40,606 nt of DNA from Acidimicrobiia bacterium (GCA_025361725.1 JANYJV010000045.1:1-40606); one strand, 5' to 3'. Counted from the stretch's first letter, positions 14,225 through 22,492 are shown. The notes: a model not told the origin generated them from the sequence alone. Made by a program: numbers and translations.

Positions 14225-15306
14225 TCGGACATTCTGGTCGATGACTCGGGTCCGGGACCCGCGCGGAGCGGTCCGAGTGGCGTCGGAGTCCCGATCCGTT
14301 CACGAAGTTGGCCGCAGGCGGCATCGATGTCGGTGCCCCGATTGCGGCGAACGGTCGCATTGAGACCGAGGTCCGTGAGCTGTTCCGCGAAGTCTCGGAT
14401 CCGGACCATTGCGGGGGCACGACCCGAAAAGTCGTGGGTCTGGTTCAGCGGAATCAGGTTCACGTGCGCGCCCAGCGGTCCGAGCGGGCGGAGCAGCTCC
14501 GCGAGGCGTTCCGCGTGTTCGGGCTGGTCGTTCACGCCGTCGATGCAGGCGTATTCGAAAGTGACTCGCCGCCCGCGCGCCCGTGCGTACTCATGCGCCG
14601 CGTCGATCAGTTCCGTCAGTGGGTAGCGACGGTTGAGCGGAATCATCGTGTTGCGCAACCGATCGTCCGCGGCGTGGAGGGAGACCGCGAGCGTGACGGG
14701 GATCGACTCTCGCGCCAAGCGCCGAATACCGGGGACCACGCCCACGGTGGACACGGTGATCCGTCGGGCGGAAATACCGAGGTCGGTATGGATGCGTTCG
14801 ACGGCGGCCCAGGTGGCGTCGTAGTTGGCGAGCGGTTCGCCCATCCCCATGAAGACGACGTTGGTGATGGGCTCGTCCACATCGTGGCCGGCCACCAGGA
14901 TCTGTTCGATGATCTCCCCGGCGTCGAGTTGGCGTTCGAACCCGGCCTGCCCGGTCGCGCAGAAGGTGCAGCCCATGGCGCACCCAGCTTGGGAGGACAC
15001 GCAGACCGTCGCGCGGTTGGGCGAGACCATGAGCACGGTCTCGACCTGCGCGGAGTCACGCGTGCCGAAGAGGAACTTGCGCGTCGTACCGCGATCTCCG
15101 TGGCGCTCGGCGATGGTCGTGAGTGCCAACGGGAACTCACGTGAGATTCCGTCGCGCAGCGCGGCCGGGAGATTGGTCGCGGTTTCGAGCGGACGGCGTT
15201 GGTGGTACAGCGCGTCCCAGACCTGCTCCGCGCGGTACCGAGGGTGGCCGTTCGATTGGAGCCACGCCTCGTACTCCGCCTTACTCGCGCCGTACCGCGT
15301 CCTCAT
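14221..15306 (-). CDS. rlmN: Dual-specificity 23S rRNA/tRNA adenine-C2 methyltransferase RlmN
   Basis: The 361-residue product is a radical-SAM enzyme that methylates A2503 of 23S rRNA and A37 of some tRNAs. The iron-sulfur motif CAMGCTFCATG (Cx3Cx2C) and the SAM-binding VVFMGMGEPLANYD are present. SLHAADDRLRNTMIPLNRRY and the C-terminal TVRRNRGTDIDAACGQL, with the catalytic Cys, complete the family features. The start ATG 15306 overlaps the mshD stop in an ATGA-type junction. A longer in-frame extension is Arg/Ser-rich shadow sequence and is rejected. Length is normal. Confidence 0.95.
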   Translation of the reverse strand: MRTRYGASKAEYEAWLQSNGHPRYRAEQVWDALYHQRRPLETATNLPAALRDGISREFPLALTTIAERHGDRGTTRKFLFGTRDSAQVETVLMVSPNRATVCVSSQAGCAMGCTFCATGQAGFERQLDAGEIIEQILVAGHDVDEPITNVVFMGMGEPLANYDATWAAVERIHTDLGISARRITVSTVGVVPGIRRLARESIPVTLAVSLHAADDRLRNTMIPLNRRYPLTELIDAAHEYARARGRRVTFEYACIDGVNDQPEHAERLAELLRPLGPLGAHVNLIPLNQTHDFSGRAPAMVRIRDFAEQLTDLGLNATVRRNRGTDIDAACGQLRERIGTPTPLGPLRAGPGPESSTRMSE

Positions 15307-16208
15307 CGACCGACCTCCGCTCGCCGAATCAAGGCCGTGTCCGTTCGTTTGGTGGTGAAGCCGAGCGCCTGGTACAGCCCGACCGCGGCTGCGTTGTCGG
15401 CGGCGACGTACAGGATTCCGGTCTCGCAGTGGCGTTCGCGCGCGAGGTGGTCCAGCCCGTCGATGACGAGCGCGCGGCCGAGACCGAGACCTTGCGCATC
15501 CGGGTCCACGCCGATGACGTAGATCTCGCCCTGCCGAGCCGGTTCGGCGTGCACCTTGGTCCAGCAGAACCCGACAAGATCGTCGCCGCGCCACGCCAGG
15601 AGGAACCCCGCTGGATCGAACCAGGGTTCCGCCTGGCGACGCTCCAGCACCTCGGCGACCCACCCGCCTTGATCCGGGTGATTCGCGAACGCCCGGTTGT
15701 TGACTCGCAGCCACGCAGTTTCGTCGCGACCGGGAACGAACGAGCGAACCGTCACCCCGTCAGGCCACCGTGCGGCCTCGGCAACTGGCAAGACGATGTC
15801 GAGTTGGAACTGGCGCCGATCGACGGCGAATCCGCCGTTGGCGGTGAGCGCCTCGATCACATTGGGGTCGGAACCGGGGATCCAGGCGACTAACTCATGA
15901 TCGGCGCCTCGGGTGTGCACCACCGCGTCGACGGTCGCGGCGATTCGAGCCACGTCGACACCCTTCAGCGCGCCGACCGCCAGCTGATCGTGCGCCGGAG
16001 TGAACGAGTCGGACTCAAACGCGACGGTTGCCGCGCTGCCCTCGGGGTCGATCGCCACGATCGGGTGGCGCGTCGGATCGGCAAGGGCAGCCCAGACCGC
16101 TTCGGGGAAGGCCTCATGTCCGCTGGCGTCCTGGACCGCACGGTCGATGGCGCGCAGAAGGGTCTCGTCGGCGCGCGACGGTAGAACCGCTTCAACGGGG
16201 AGGGACAT
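15303..16208 (-). CDS. mshD: Mycothiol synthase, two GNAT domains
   Basis: The 301-residue product has two tandem GNAT domains. The N-terminal one is weak. The C-terminal one carries IYVIGVDPDAQGLGLGRALV (acetyl-CoA loop) and LYVAADNAAAVGLYQALGF. Between them is VNNRAFANHPDQGGW, the MshD signature seen in mycobacterial enzymes. MshD acetylates Cys-GlcN-Ins, the last step of mycothiol synthesis, and this strongly marks the host as an actinobacterium. The start at 16208 (MSLPVEAVLPS) is divergent from nth, with only 24 bp between the start codons. It heads the mshD-rlmN-membrane protein unit. Confidence 0.9.
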   Translation of the reverse strand: MSLPVEAVLPSRADETLLRAIDRAVQDASGHEAFPEAVWAALADPTRHPIVAIDPEGSAATVAFESDSFTPAHDQLAVGALKGVDVARIAATVDAVVHTRGADHELVAWIPGSDPNVIEALTANGGFAVDRRQFQLDIVLPVAEAARWPDGVTVRSFVPGRDETAWLRVNNRAFANHPDQGGWVAEVLERRQAEPWFDPAGFLLAWRGDDLVGFCWTKVHAEPARQGEIYVIGVDPDAQGLGLGRALVIDGLDHLARERHCETGILYVAADNAAAVGLYQALGFTTKRTDTALIRRAEVGR

Positions 16209-16220
16209 CGCGTCAGACGC

Positions 16221-16226
16221 TACCTT
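16221..16226 (+). promoter_or_regulatory. -10-like box of the nth promoter
   Basis: TACCTT ends 7 nt before the ATG at 16233, predicting a leaderless nth transcript. The 24-bp gap to mshD means that gene's promoter must overlap the nth promoter on the other strand. Confidence 0.4.
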
Positions 16227-16232
16227 CCCCGG

Positions 16233-16886
16233 ATGGCCCGACCCCGAGGTGCGAAGCAACGCAGCGCCGTGGTCCTCGAGCGGCTCGAGCGTGATTACCC
16301 CGGAACTGCCACCGCACTCTGCGCGCTTCGCCACGACACGCCGTTCCAACTCCTGGCCGCCACCATCCTTTCGGCGCAGTGCACCGACGAGATGGTGAAC
16401 GCCGTCACCCCGAAGCTGTTCGAACGCTTTCCGGGGCCCGACGAGCTGGCGGCGGCTGATCCGGCCGAGGTGGAGGTGCTGGTCCACGCGACGGGATTCT
16501 TTCGCCAGAAGACCAAGAGCCTGATCGGGATGGCGACCGCGGTACGGGACCGATTCGGCGGCGAAGTGCCGACCGAACTCGATGACCTCGTGCAGCTGCC
16601 CGGGGTGGGACGCAAGACTGGCAACGTCCTCCGGTCCGTGGCCTTCGATCTTCCGGGCCTGCCGGTGGACACCCACGTCGGACGACTCTCCACGCGTCTG
16701 AAGCTCACCAACGAAACGGATCCCGTCAAGGTGGAGCTCGATCTCAACGGATTGATCGCGCCCGAGGCGCGTGGTGGATTTTCGCTCCGGCTGATCCTTC
16801 ATGGCCGGCAAGTGTGCGGGGCGCGTCGACCACGGTGTGAGGACTGCGTCCTGGCCGACATCTGTCCCTCGGTAGGCCGGTTGTGA
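16233..16886 (+). CDS. nth: Endonuclease III (DNA glycosylase/AP lyase)
   Basis: The 217-residue product matches the usual Nth length. The helix-hairpin-helix LPGVGRKTGNVL holds the catalytic Lys, and VDTHVGRLSTRL holds the catalytic Asp. The C-terminal CGARRPRCEDCVLADIC (Cx6Cx2Cx5C) binds the [4Fe-4S] cluster. FQLLAATILSAQCTDEMVNA is the standard N-terminal block. It removes oxidised pyrimidines and nicks the AP site in base-excision repair. It shares a GTGA overlap with the Eis-like gene downstream. Confidence 0.96.
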   Translation: MARPRGAKQRSAVVLERLERDYPGTATALCALRHDTPFQLLAATILSAQCTDEMVNAVTPKLFERFPGPDELAAADPAEVEVLVHATGFFRQKTKSLIGMATAVRDRFGGEVPTELDDLVQLPGVGRKTGNVLRSVAFDLPGLPVDTHVGRLSTRLKLTNETDPVKVELDLNGLIAPEARGGFSLRLILHGRQVCGARRPRCEDCVLADICPSVGRL

Positions 16887-18136
16887 GCCGACCCCCGGTG
16901 ATCGGGCCCGATGTGAACCAAGCATTCGAGATCCGCGAGGTCGAGGATGGAGACCTCGACGCCTACTACGACATCCGCTCGCAGTCGTTCGGGCACCCCG
17001 AAACCGAACGCACCCAATGGCGCGACCGAGTGCAACGGGATCACGACGCGATGCGCCTGGGCGCCTACGTGGGCGGCGAACTCGTCGGCGGCTTGCGGGC
17101 TTTGCCCGGAGGCCAGTGGTTGAACGGGCGCTCGGTGCCGATGGCCGGACTCGCTGCGGTCGTGGTTCGGCCGGAGGCACGTGGGCTGGGCGTGGCACGC
17201 AGTCTGCAGTTCGCCGCGTTCGATTGGATGCGCGACCGCGGGATCGCGGTGAGCACCTTGCATCCCGCGTCGACGCGCGTCTACCGCAGCGCCGGCTATG
17301 AGATCGCCGGAACTCAGGAGACCGTGCGCGTGAATGGTCGCAGCTTGGCCGCGATACGTACTGCTTCCGATGCGCCGCCCGAACCGCCCGTCGTGCGGCT
17401 CGGTCGTGAAGATTGGCCGGCGGCGCGCGCGTGTTACGCACGAACGGCCGCGCTTCATCACGGATTCGTCGATCGCTCGGAGTCGTTCTGGGCGTTGCGC
17501 GAGCCGGTCGACGACGGTTCCAGCTGGTTCACCTACGGCGTGCGCGGTACCGACGGGCTTGACGGCTACGTGCGGTACGAGCAACGCCCCGGGACCGCTG
17601 GTTGGGGATACCGGATCGTCGTGGACGACTTCGTCGCCGAGACCAGCGCCGTCGCCATTGCATTGTGGAGATTCCTCGGCGCGCACACGATGCAGGTGCC
17701 ACACCTCGAGGTGCCCCACGCGTGCACCGACCCGCTTCTGCTCCTCCTGGACGAGCAAGATCTCTCAGTCCGCTTCACGAATCGGTGGATGTTCCGGATA
17801 GTCGATGTCGCCGGCGCGATCGGCGGGCGTGGCTATCCCGGCGTCGGCAATGGCTCGGTACCAGTGCAGATCCACGATCCCTGGCCCGGCGGTTGCACCG
17901 GGACGTGGAACATTTCCGTCGAGGACGGCACGGGCCATGCGGCACCGGTCTCGTCGGACTGCGCTTCGGCGGACACTGTCGCCACGGACATCGGCGCGCT
18001 GAGCGCGCTGATGATCGGTCGGTTCTCGACGGAGACGCTCCTGGAAACGGGCCGCATGCAGGGAAGTCCCGGTGCCGTCGACACGCTCGGCCGTCTCCTG
18101 ACCTCACCCCCACCCGTCCTCGACGACGATTTCTGA
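16883..18136 (+). CDS. Eis-like GNAT acetyltransferase with SCP2-like C-terminal domain
   Basis: The 417-residue product has the three-part Eis architecture. The N-terminal GNAT domain contains MAGLAAVVVRPEARGLGVAR and TLHPASTRVYRSAGYEIAGT. A second GNAT-like half follows, and a sterol-carrier-like C-terminal domain contains GNGSVPVQIHDPWP and ALSALMIGRFSTETLLETGR. Its GTG start overlaps the nth stop, so translation is coupled. Eis proteins acetylate amines such as aminoglycosides, lysines or polyamines; the substrate here is not predictable. The C-terminus ends in a short acidic tail. It runs toward a small minus-strand gene with a conserved hairpin between. Confidence 0.85.
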   Translation: MSRPPVIGPDVNQAFEIREVEDGDLDAYYDIRSQSFGHPETERTQWRDRVQRDHDAMRLGAYVGGELVGGLRALPGGQWLNGRSVPMAGLAAVVVRPEARGLGVARSLQFAAFDWMRDRGIAVSTLHPASTRVYRSAGYEIAGTQETVRVNGRSLAAIRTASDAPPEPPVVRLGREDWPAARACYARTAALHHGFVDRSESFWALREPVDDGSSWFTYGVRGTDGLDGYVRYEQRPGTAGWGYRIVVDDFVAETSAVAIALWRFLGAHTMQVPHLEVPHACTDPLLLLLDEQDLSVRFTNRWMFRIVDVAGAIGGRGYPGVGNGSVPVQIHDPWPGGCTGTWNISVEDGTGHAAPVSSDCASADTVATDIGALSALMIGRFSTETLLETGRMQGSPGAVDTLGRLLTSPPPVLDDDF

Positions 18137-18148
18137 CCTCTCCCGCCG

Positions 18149-18195
18149 TTTTGGCGTCCTGAGGTGCTGCAGGAGCGCGCGTGAGGACGCCAAAA
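18149..18195. repeat. Conserved hairpin repeat, family A copy 1
   Basis: TTTTGGCGTCCT, a 23-nt loop and AGGACGCCAAAA form a perfect 12-bp stem. The 47-bp unit matches the one at 39066-39112 in 42 positions, including 18 of 23 loop bases. It lies 13 nt after the Eis-like stop and 17 nt before the stop codon of the convergent small gene. Sequence conservation of the loop is more than a plain terminator needs. Confidence 0.7.
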
Positions 18196-18211
18196 GTGGG
18201 GGAGGGCTGGG

Positions 18212-18454
18212 TCAGGCGCGGGGGGCGAGGGACTTGATCGCCCGGTCGAACGCTCGGCGGGCGGAGATCAGGGCGCGCTCGGCGGTCTCGAGATCAGCCG
18301 CGATCCCCGAACTGTCGGTGTTTCGGTAGGTGTCACCGACGGTCACCGCCCGTTGGGTCAGCTCCTCCAAGGACGATCGCAGCGTCACGAGTTCGGCATG
18401 GTCAGAGGTTCCGCTCACCGACGTGAGCCTGACAATGACGCTGGCGCGGTGCAA
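18212..18454 (-). CDS. Small hypothetical protein, up to 80 residues
   Basis: Unrecognised. The product is a mostly helical soluble protein (DHAELVTLRSSLEELTQRAV, ADLETAERALISARRAFDRA). Two starts are possible: ATG 18454 (80 residues) or GTG 18418 (68 residues, MSGTSDHAEL). Neither has a clear Shine-Dalgarno. It is divergent from hisD. Its composition is protein-like and no better frame covers the region. Confidence 0.45.
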   Translation of the reverse strand: MHRASVIVRLTSVSGTSDHAELVTLRSSLEELTQRAVTVGDTYRNTDSSGIAADLETAERALISARRAFDRAIKSLAPRA

Positions 18455-18483
18455 CTCGTCGGGGAACGCACAATCGGTCCCGT

Positions 18484-18489
18484 TATCCT
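18484..18489 (+). promoter_or_regulatory. -10-like box of the hisD promoter
   Basis: TATCCT ends 7 nt before the hisD ATG at 18496, predicting a leaderless message. The gap shows no room for a leader peptide, T-box or attenuator, so classical his attenuation is unlikely here. Confidence 0.45.
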
Positions 18490-18495
18490 GCGTCG

Positions 18496-19788
18496 ATGCT
18501 CGCCCGTCTGGACGTCCGCGACGCGGGCACCGATCTCGCCGCTCGACTCGGCATTGGTACCAATGACGGCGGCCCGGACGGTTCGGTGACGGAATCGGTC
18601 GCCGTGATTGTCGACGCGGTGCGCAGCCGTGGCGACGCGGCGGTGCGTGAGTTCACCGAACGATTCGACGGCGCCGTGCTTGAGCGTTTCCGCGTCACCG
18701 ACGACGAGTGCCGGGCCGCCGTCGAGACGACTCCGACCGAGGTTCGTGACGCGCTTGAGGTCGCCGCCGGTCGGATCAACGAGTACCACCAGGCGCAGGT
18801 TGGCGAGACGCCCGCCGCGTTCTCGGCCGACGGCGTCACCGTGACCGAGGCCATCCGCCCCGTCGACCGCGCCGGCCTGTACGTGCCGGGCGGGCGCGCG
18901 GCGTATCCGTCGACTGTCCTCATGACCGCGATCCCGGCGCGTGTGGCAGGCGTGCCCGAACGGGTGCTGTGTGTGCCGCCGGATCCGCAGGGCCGGGTAC
19001 CCGCCGTCACCCTCGCGGCCGCATTCCTCACCGGCGTCGACGAGATCTACCGAGTGGGCGGTGCGCAGGCCATCGCCGCCATGGCGTTCGGCACCGAGTC
19101 CATCCCGGCGGTCGATGTCATCGTCGGCCCGGGGAACGCCTACGTCGATGCGGCAAAACGGCTCGTGGCCGGCATGGGCGTGGTGGGGATCGACGGCCCT
19201 GCGGGACCTTCCGAACTCGTCGTCATCGCCGATGGATCGGCTGACCCGCAGCAGGTGGCGTTGGATCTCGCAGCACAGGCCGAGCACGGACCCGGCGGGA
19301 CCGCGTACGTGGTCGCCTGGGACGAAGCCGTGCTGGACAACGTGCTCGATGCGGTGCTCGGGTATCTGGCGGTGGCGCCGCGTGCCGAGGAGATCCAGTC
19401 GACCCTGACCAGCGGTGGGCGGGCGGTGCTGGTCCGAGATCTGGACCAAGCGGTCATGGTGTCCAACCTGGTCGCCCCCGAGCACCTCGAACTCCAGGTC
19501 GAGCACGCCGGAGACATCGTGCCGTCGATCCGCCACGCCGGTGCGGTGTTCATCGACGCGCCGACCGCAATCGGTGATTACGTCGCAGGGGCGAACCATG
19601 TGCTGCCCACCGGTCGCGCAGCCCGGTTCTCGAGTGCCCTACGAGTCGACGACTTTCGGACCCACATGCACATCGTGCAGGCCACGGACGCAGGACTCAA
19701 CGCGATTGGCCCGAGCGCGTCGCTCCTGGCGCGCGCCGAAGGCCTCGAGGCCCACGCCGCGTCGGTGGACCGACGGATACGGCGATGA
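18496..19788 (+). CDS. hisD: Histidinol dehydrogenase
   Basis: The 430-residue product performs the last two oxidations of histidine synthesis (histidinol to histidine, two NAD+, zinc enzyme). Family blocks are YVPGGRAAYPSTVLMTAIPA, VGPGNAYVDAAKRLVAG, GPAGPSELVVIAD, AQAEHGPGGTAYV (zinc ligand region) and APEHLELQVEHAGDI with the catalytic Glu/His. Length is normal. It begins the cluster hisD-hisC-hisB-hisA and overlaps hisC by ATGA. Confidence 0.97.
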   Translation: MLARLDVRDAGTDLAARLGIGTNDGGPDGSVTESVAVIVDAVRSRGDAAVREFTERFDGAVLERFRVTDDECRAAVETTPTEVRDALEVAAGRINEYHQAQVGETPAAFSADGVTVTEAIRPVDRAGLYVPGGRAAYPSTVLMTAIPARVAGVPERVLCVPPDPQGRVPAVTLAAAFLTGVDEIYRVGGAQAIAAMAFGTESIPAVDVIVGPGNAYVDAAKRLVAGMGVVGIDGPAGPSELVVIADGSADPQQVALDLAAQAEHGPGGTAYVVAWDEAVLDNVLDAVLGYLAVAPRAEEIQSTLTSGGRAVLVRDLDQAVMVSNLVAPEHLELQVEHAGDIVPSIRHAGAVFIDAPTAIGDYVAGANHVLPTGRAARFSSALRVDDFRTHMHIVQATDAGLNAIGPSASLLARAEGLEAHAASVDRRIRR

Positions 19789-20864
19789 CCCGCCCGCGTC
19801 CGCGTCCCGATCTCCAAACTCTCAGCGGGTACCACTCGCCGCAGCTGGACGTGACCGTACGGCTCAACACCAATGAGAGTCCGTTCCCGCCCCCGGCCGC
19901 GTTTGTGGACGCGTGGGTGGCCGAGCTGCGGGCCGCCGATCTCAATCGCTATCCGGATCGCGGCGCCGAGCAGCTTCGAGGCGGGATTGCCGATCACCTC
20001 GGTCAGCCGCCCGCGCGAGTTTTCGCAGCCAACGGTTCGAACGAGGTGCTCCAGACGCTGCTGCTCACCTACGGCGGACCCGAGCGGCGAGCGTTGCTCT
20101 TCGAGCCCACGTACGCGCTGCACGCCCACATCGCCCGCATCACCGGAACTCCCGTCGTCACCGGACATCGCAACGACCATTTCGGCATCGACCTCCCGAA
20201 CGCGCTCGAACTCATCGAGCGCGAGTCACCGGAGATCGTCTTCGTCTGCAGTCCGAACAACCCTTCCGGCACCGTCGAGGCACTCGCCACAATCGCCGCC
20301 ATCGCGGACGCCGCGCCGGGACTCGTGATCGTGGACGAGGCCTACGGCGAGTTCGCGCCCGAGTCGGCGCTGCGGTTGATCGACAACGACCGCGCTCTCG
20401 TGGTAACGCGCACGTACTCCAAGGTTTGGTCGCTCGCGGCGCTCCGGCTCGGGTTCGCCGTTGGACCCCAGTGGCTCATCGAGGAGTTGGACAAGGTCGT
20501 CCTGCCGTACCATCTCGATGTTGCAACCCAAGCCGCCGGACGCGTGGCCTTGCAATTCGTCGATGAGATGCAAGGACGGGTTCATCATCTCGTCGAAGAG
20601 CGAGAGCGGATCTTCGCTGCACTCCGTGACGAACCGCTCGTCGAAGTGTTTCCCTCCGGCGCCAACTTCTTGCTGTTTCGTTGTGCCACGGGTGGGCGAG
20701 CGGTGTGGGACGGTCTCGTCGCGCGCGGCGTCTTGATCCGGGACTTCTCGTCCTGGCCCGGCGTCGAAGACTGTTTGCGCGTGACCGTGGGAACACCAGA
20801 GGAGAACGACCGCTTCCTGTCGAGTCTCGACGAGGTTCTGCGCGAGAGTACCGACCATGCCTGA
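19785..20864 (+). CDS. hisC: Histidinol-phosphate aminotransferase
   Basis: The 359-residue class I/II aminotransferase uses PLP and glutamate. VRLNTNESPFPPP, CSPNNPSGTVEAL and VDEAYGEFAP are present. The PLP lysine is in TRTYSKVWSLAALRLGF and the substrate-phosphate Arg is in LRVTVGTPEEN. All are standard for HisC. It converts imidazole-acetol phosphate to histidinol phosphate. Overlaps with hisD (4 nt) and hisB (8 nt) indicate one operon. Confidence 0.95.
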   Translation: MTRPRPRPDLQTLSGYHSPQLDVTVRLNTNESPFPPPAAFVDAWVAELRAADLNRYPDRGAEQLRGGIADHLGQPPARVFAANGSNEVLQTLLLTYGGPERRALLFEPTYALHAHIARITGTPVVTGHRNDHFGIDLPNALELIERESPEIVFVCSPNNPSGTVEALATIAAIADAAPGLVIVDEAYGEFAPESALRLIDNDRALVVTRTYSKVWSLAALRLGFAVGPQWLIEELDKVVLPYHLDVATQAAGRVALQFVDEMQGRVHHLVEERERIFAALRDEPLVEVFPSGANFLLFRCATGGRAVWDGLVARGVLIRDFSSWPGVEDCLRVTVGTPEENDRFLSSLDEVLRESTDHA

Positions 20865-21453
20865 AACCGCCGGGGTACGGCGCGCCGAACAAACCCGAGT
20901 GACCAACGAAACCCAGATCTCGGTTGCGCTCACGATCGACGGCGTTGGAGACGCCCACGCGAACACCGGTATTCCGTTCTTCGATCACATGCTGGAGCAA
21001 CTCGGCAAGCACGGCGGTTTCGACCTCTCGATCACGGCCGCCGGTGACCTGGCGGTCGATACCCACCACACGATCGAGGACGTCGGGATCGTCGTCGGTT
21101 CCACGTTCAAAGAAGCACTCGGCGACAAGGTGGGCGTGCGCCGCTTCGCCTCCGGACTGTTCCCGCTCGACGAAGCGCTTGTCCAAGTGGCACTCGATCT
21201 TTCCGGCCGTCCGTTCGTGGCGTACGACGTCGATCCGGTGTCGGAATGGATCGGCACCTTCGATCCCCAGCTCGCCGAAGAGTTCTGGCGCGCGTTCGCT
21301 TTCGCAGCGGGCATCACACTGCACCTCACGTCGATCGCCGGACGCAACGGACATCACGTGATCGAAGCATCGTTCAAGGGTGTTGCGCGCTGCCTGCGCG
21401 ACGCCGTCCGAGTGGAGAGCAGTGAGCTCCCCAGCACCAAGGGCGCGCTGTAG
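20857..21453 (+). CDS. hisB: Imidazoleglycerol-phosphate dehydratase
   Basis: The 198-residue monofunctional HisB has no phosphatase domain. The manganese-binding repeats are FFDHMLEQLGKHGG, THHTIEDVGIVVG and GRNGHHVIEASFK. SSELPSTKGAL is the standard C-terminus, so the TAG at 21451-21453 is the genuine stop. It dehydrates IGP to imidazole-acetol phosphate. An AAGGG at about 21439-21443 lies inside its last codons and may be the ribosome binding site of hisA. hisH, which often follows hisB, is absent. Confidence 0.95.
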   Translation: MPETAGVRRAEQTRVTNETQISVALTIDGVGDAHANTGIPFFDHMLEQLGKHGGFDLSITAAGDLAVDTHHTIEDVGIVVGSTFKEALGDKVGVRRFASGLFPLDEALVQVALDLSGRPFVAYDVDPVSEWIGTFDPQLAEEFWRAFAFAAGITLHLTSIAGRNGHHVIEASFKGVARCLRDAVRVESSELPSTKGAL

Positions 21454-22199
21454 ACCTCTACCCGGCCATCGACCTGCGCAGCGGCAACGCGGTGCGGCTG
21501 CTTCGTGGCGACTTCAACGCGGAGACGGTCTATGACGCCGATCCGGTGTCGGTCGCGCGCGAGTTCGAAGCCCAGGGTGCGCGCTGGATCCACGTCGTCG
21601 ACCTCGACGCGGCCCGCACGGGTGTCGCCGGCAACCTCGAGGCGATCGAGCGGATCTGTGCAGCGGTCTCGTGTCGGGTTCAGGCCGGTGGCGGCGTCCG
21701 ATCGGTGGAGGCGGCCGGCGCGCTCTTCGGCGCCGGTGTCGAGCGGGTCATCGTCGGAACCGCCGCGGTCGAGAAACCCGAGTTGGTCGACGTGTTGTGC
21801 CAGCTCCACGGCGGCCATGTGGGCGTCGGCCTCGACGCGCGCGGGCGTGAGGTCGCGGTGCGAGGTTGGGTGGCCGGGAGCGGCCGCAACCTCTTGGATC
21901 TGGCCCAGCGCTTCGCGCAGTCGGGCATCTCCGCGCTGGTCGTCACCGAAATTGGCCGGGATGGGACTTTGGCCGGGCCGGACCTGGATCAGCTCGGTGC
22001 GGTGCTGGCGATGACGGGCACGCCACTCATTGCGAGCGGTGGCGTCGGCACCGTCGACGACCTTCGTGATCTGGCCAGACTCGAGAGCGGAGGCCGCCAC
22101 CTGGCCGGCGCAATCGCCGGCAAGGCCCTCTACGAGCGGCGGTTCACGGTTGCCGAAGGCATTCAGGCGTGCCGGGGCGGCGGATCCGAGCGACCGTGA
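21450..22199 (+). CDS. hisA: ProFAR isomerase HisA, apparent non-canonical GTA start
   Basis: A (beta/alpha)8 enzyme that isomerises ProFAR to PRFAR. Reading from 21453 gives DLYPAIDLRSGNAVRLLRGD, the complete HisA N-terminus with the catalytic Asp in AIDLRxG. RVQAGGGVRS and the second catalytic Asp in TEIGRDGTLAGPD follow, then ASGGVGTVDDL. The frame is closed by a TGA at 21423. Between there and GAC 21453 there is no ATG, GTG, TTG or CTG. The codon where Met should be is GTA (21450-21452), overlapping the hisB stop TAG, with AAGGG about 6 nt before. The first canonical start, GTG 21492, would remove the catalytic Asp. A substitution or assembly error could explain this. Because trpF exists separately, bifunctional PriA activity need not be assumed. 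Confidence 0.88.
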   Translation, partial: VDLYPAIDLRSGNAVRLLRGDFNAETVYDADPVSVAREFEAQGARWIHVVDLDAARTGVAGNLEAIERICAAVSCRVQAGGGVRSVEAAGALFGAGVERVIVGTAAVEKPELVDVLCQLHGGHVGVGLDARGREVAVRGWVAGSGRNLLDLAQRFAQSGISALVVTEIGRDGTLAGPDLDQLGAVLAMTGTPLIASGGVGTVDDLRDLARLESGGRHLAGAIAGKALYERRFTVAEGIQACRGGGSERP

Positions 22200-22276
22200 T
22201 TCCGGCGCGCATTCGCGGGTAGCGTCGTCGGACCGGGTGGGCCATTCGGGGCCACCCGCGAGCGGAAGGTGTGCCG

Positions 22277-22492
22277 TTGAACGGTGTCATCGACGACGGG
22301 TTTCTGAACCGCTACCGAGAGCTGCTGGACGCCGAGTCCGCAGCCTTCGACGAACTCGAACATGCGGTAGAAGACGGCGATCGCGAGCACTACGAACTTG
22401 ACTTCGCGACATGGAAGGAAACGGTCGGCCGGCGGCTGGCGTTTCTCCAGCGTCACGACCTGGACAACTCAGCGGCCCCGGTCTCGAACTGA
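22277..22492 (+). CDS. Small acidic hypothetical protein, 71 residues
   Basis: Unrecognised. The product is a helical acidic protein: NGVIDDGFLNRYRELLDAES, AFDELEHAVEDGDREHYELD, ATWKETVGRRLAFLQRHDLD. TTG 22277 is preferred because GGAAGG (22264-22269) lies 7 nt before it; GTG 22271 is too close to that site. It sits 77 nt after hisA, and the codon pattern supports coding. No function proposed. Confidence 0.6.
   Translation: MNGVIDDGFLNRYRELLDAESAAFDELEHAVEDGDREHYELDFATWKETVGRRLAFLQRHDLDNSAAPVSN

Noticed and set aside
13806..14420. 205-residue N-terminal extension of the M2 peptidase frame
   Set aside because: It is antisense-like Arg/Pro-rich sequence across the membrane-protein gene. The family N-terminus and promoter box support ATG 13805.
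16209..17441. N-terminal extension of the mshD frame
   Set aside because: It lies antisense to nth and the Eis-like gene and has no domain; MshD begins at 16208.
5054..18454. Possible relation between the small minus-strand proteins at 5054-5281 and 18212-18454 (both contain LISAR in a helix)
   Set aside because: Only five shared residues in generic amphipathic helices; not enough for homology.
18419..18495. A his leader peptide or T-box before hisD
   Set aside because: The -10-like box lies only 7 nt before the ATG and no His-rich short frame or T-box motif is visible.
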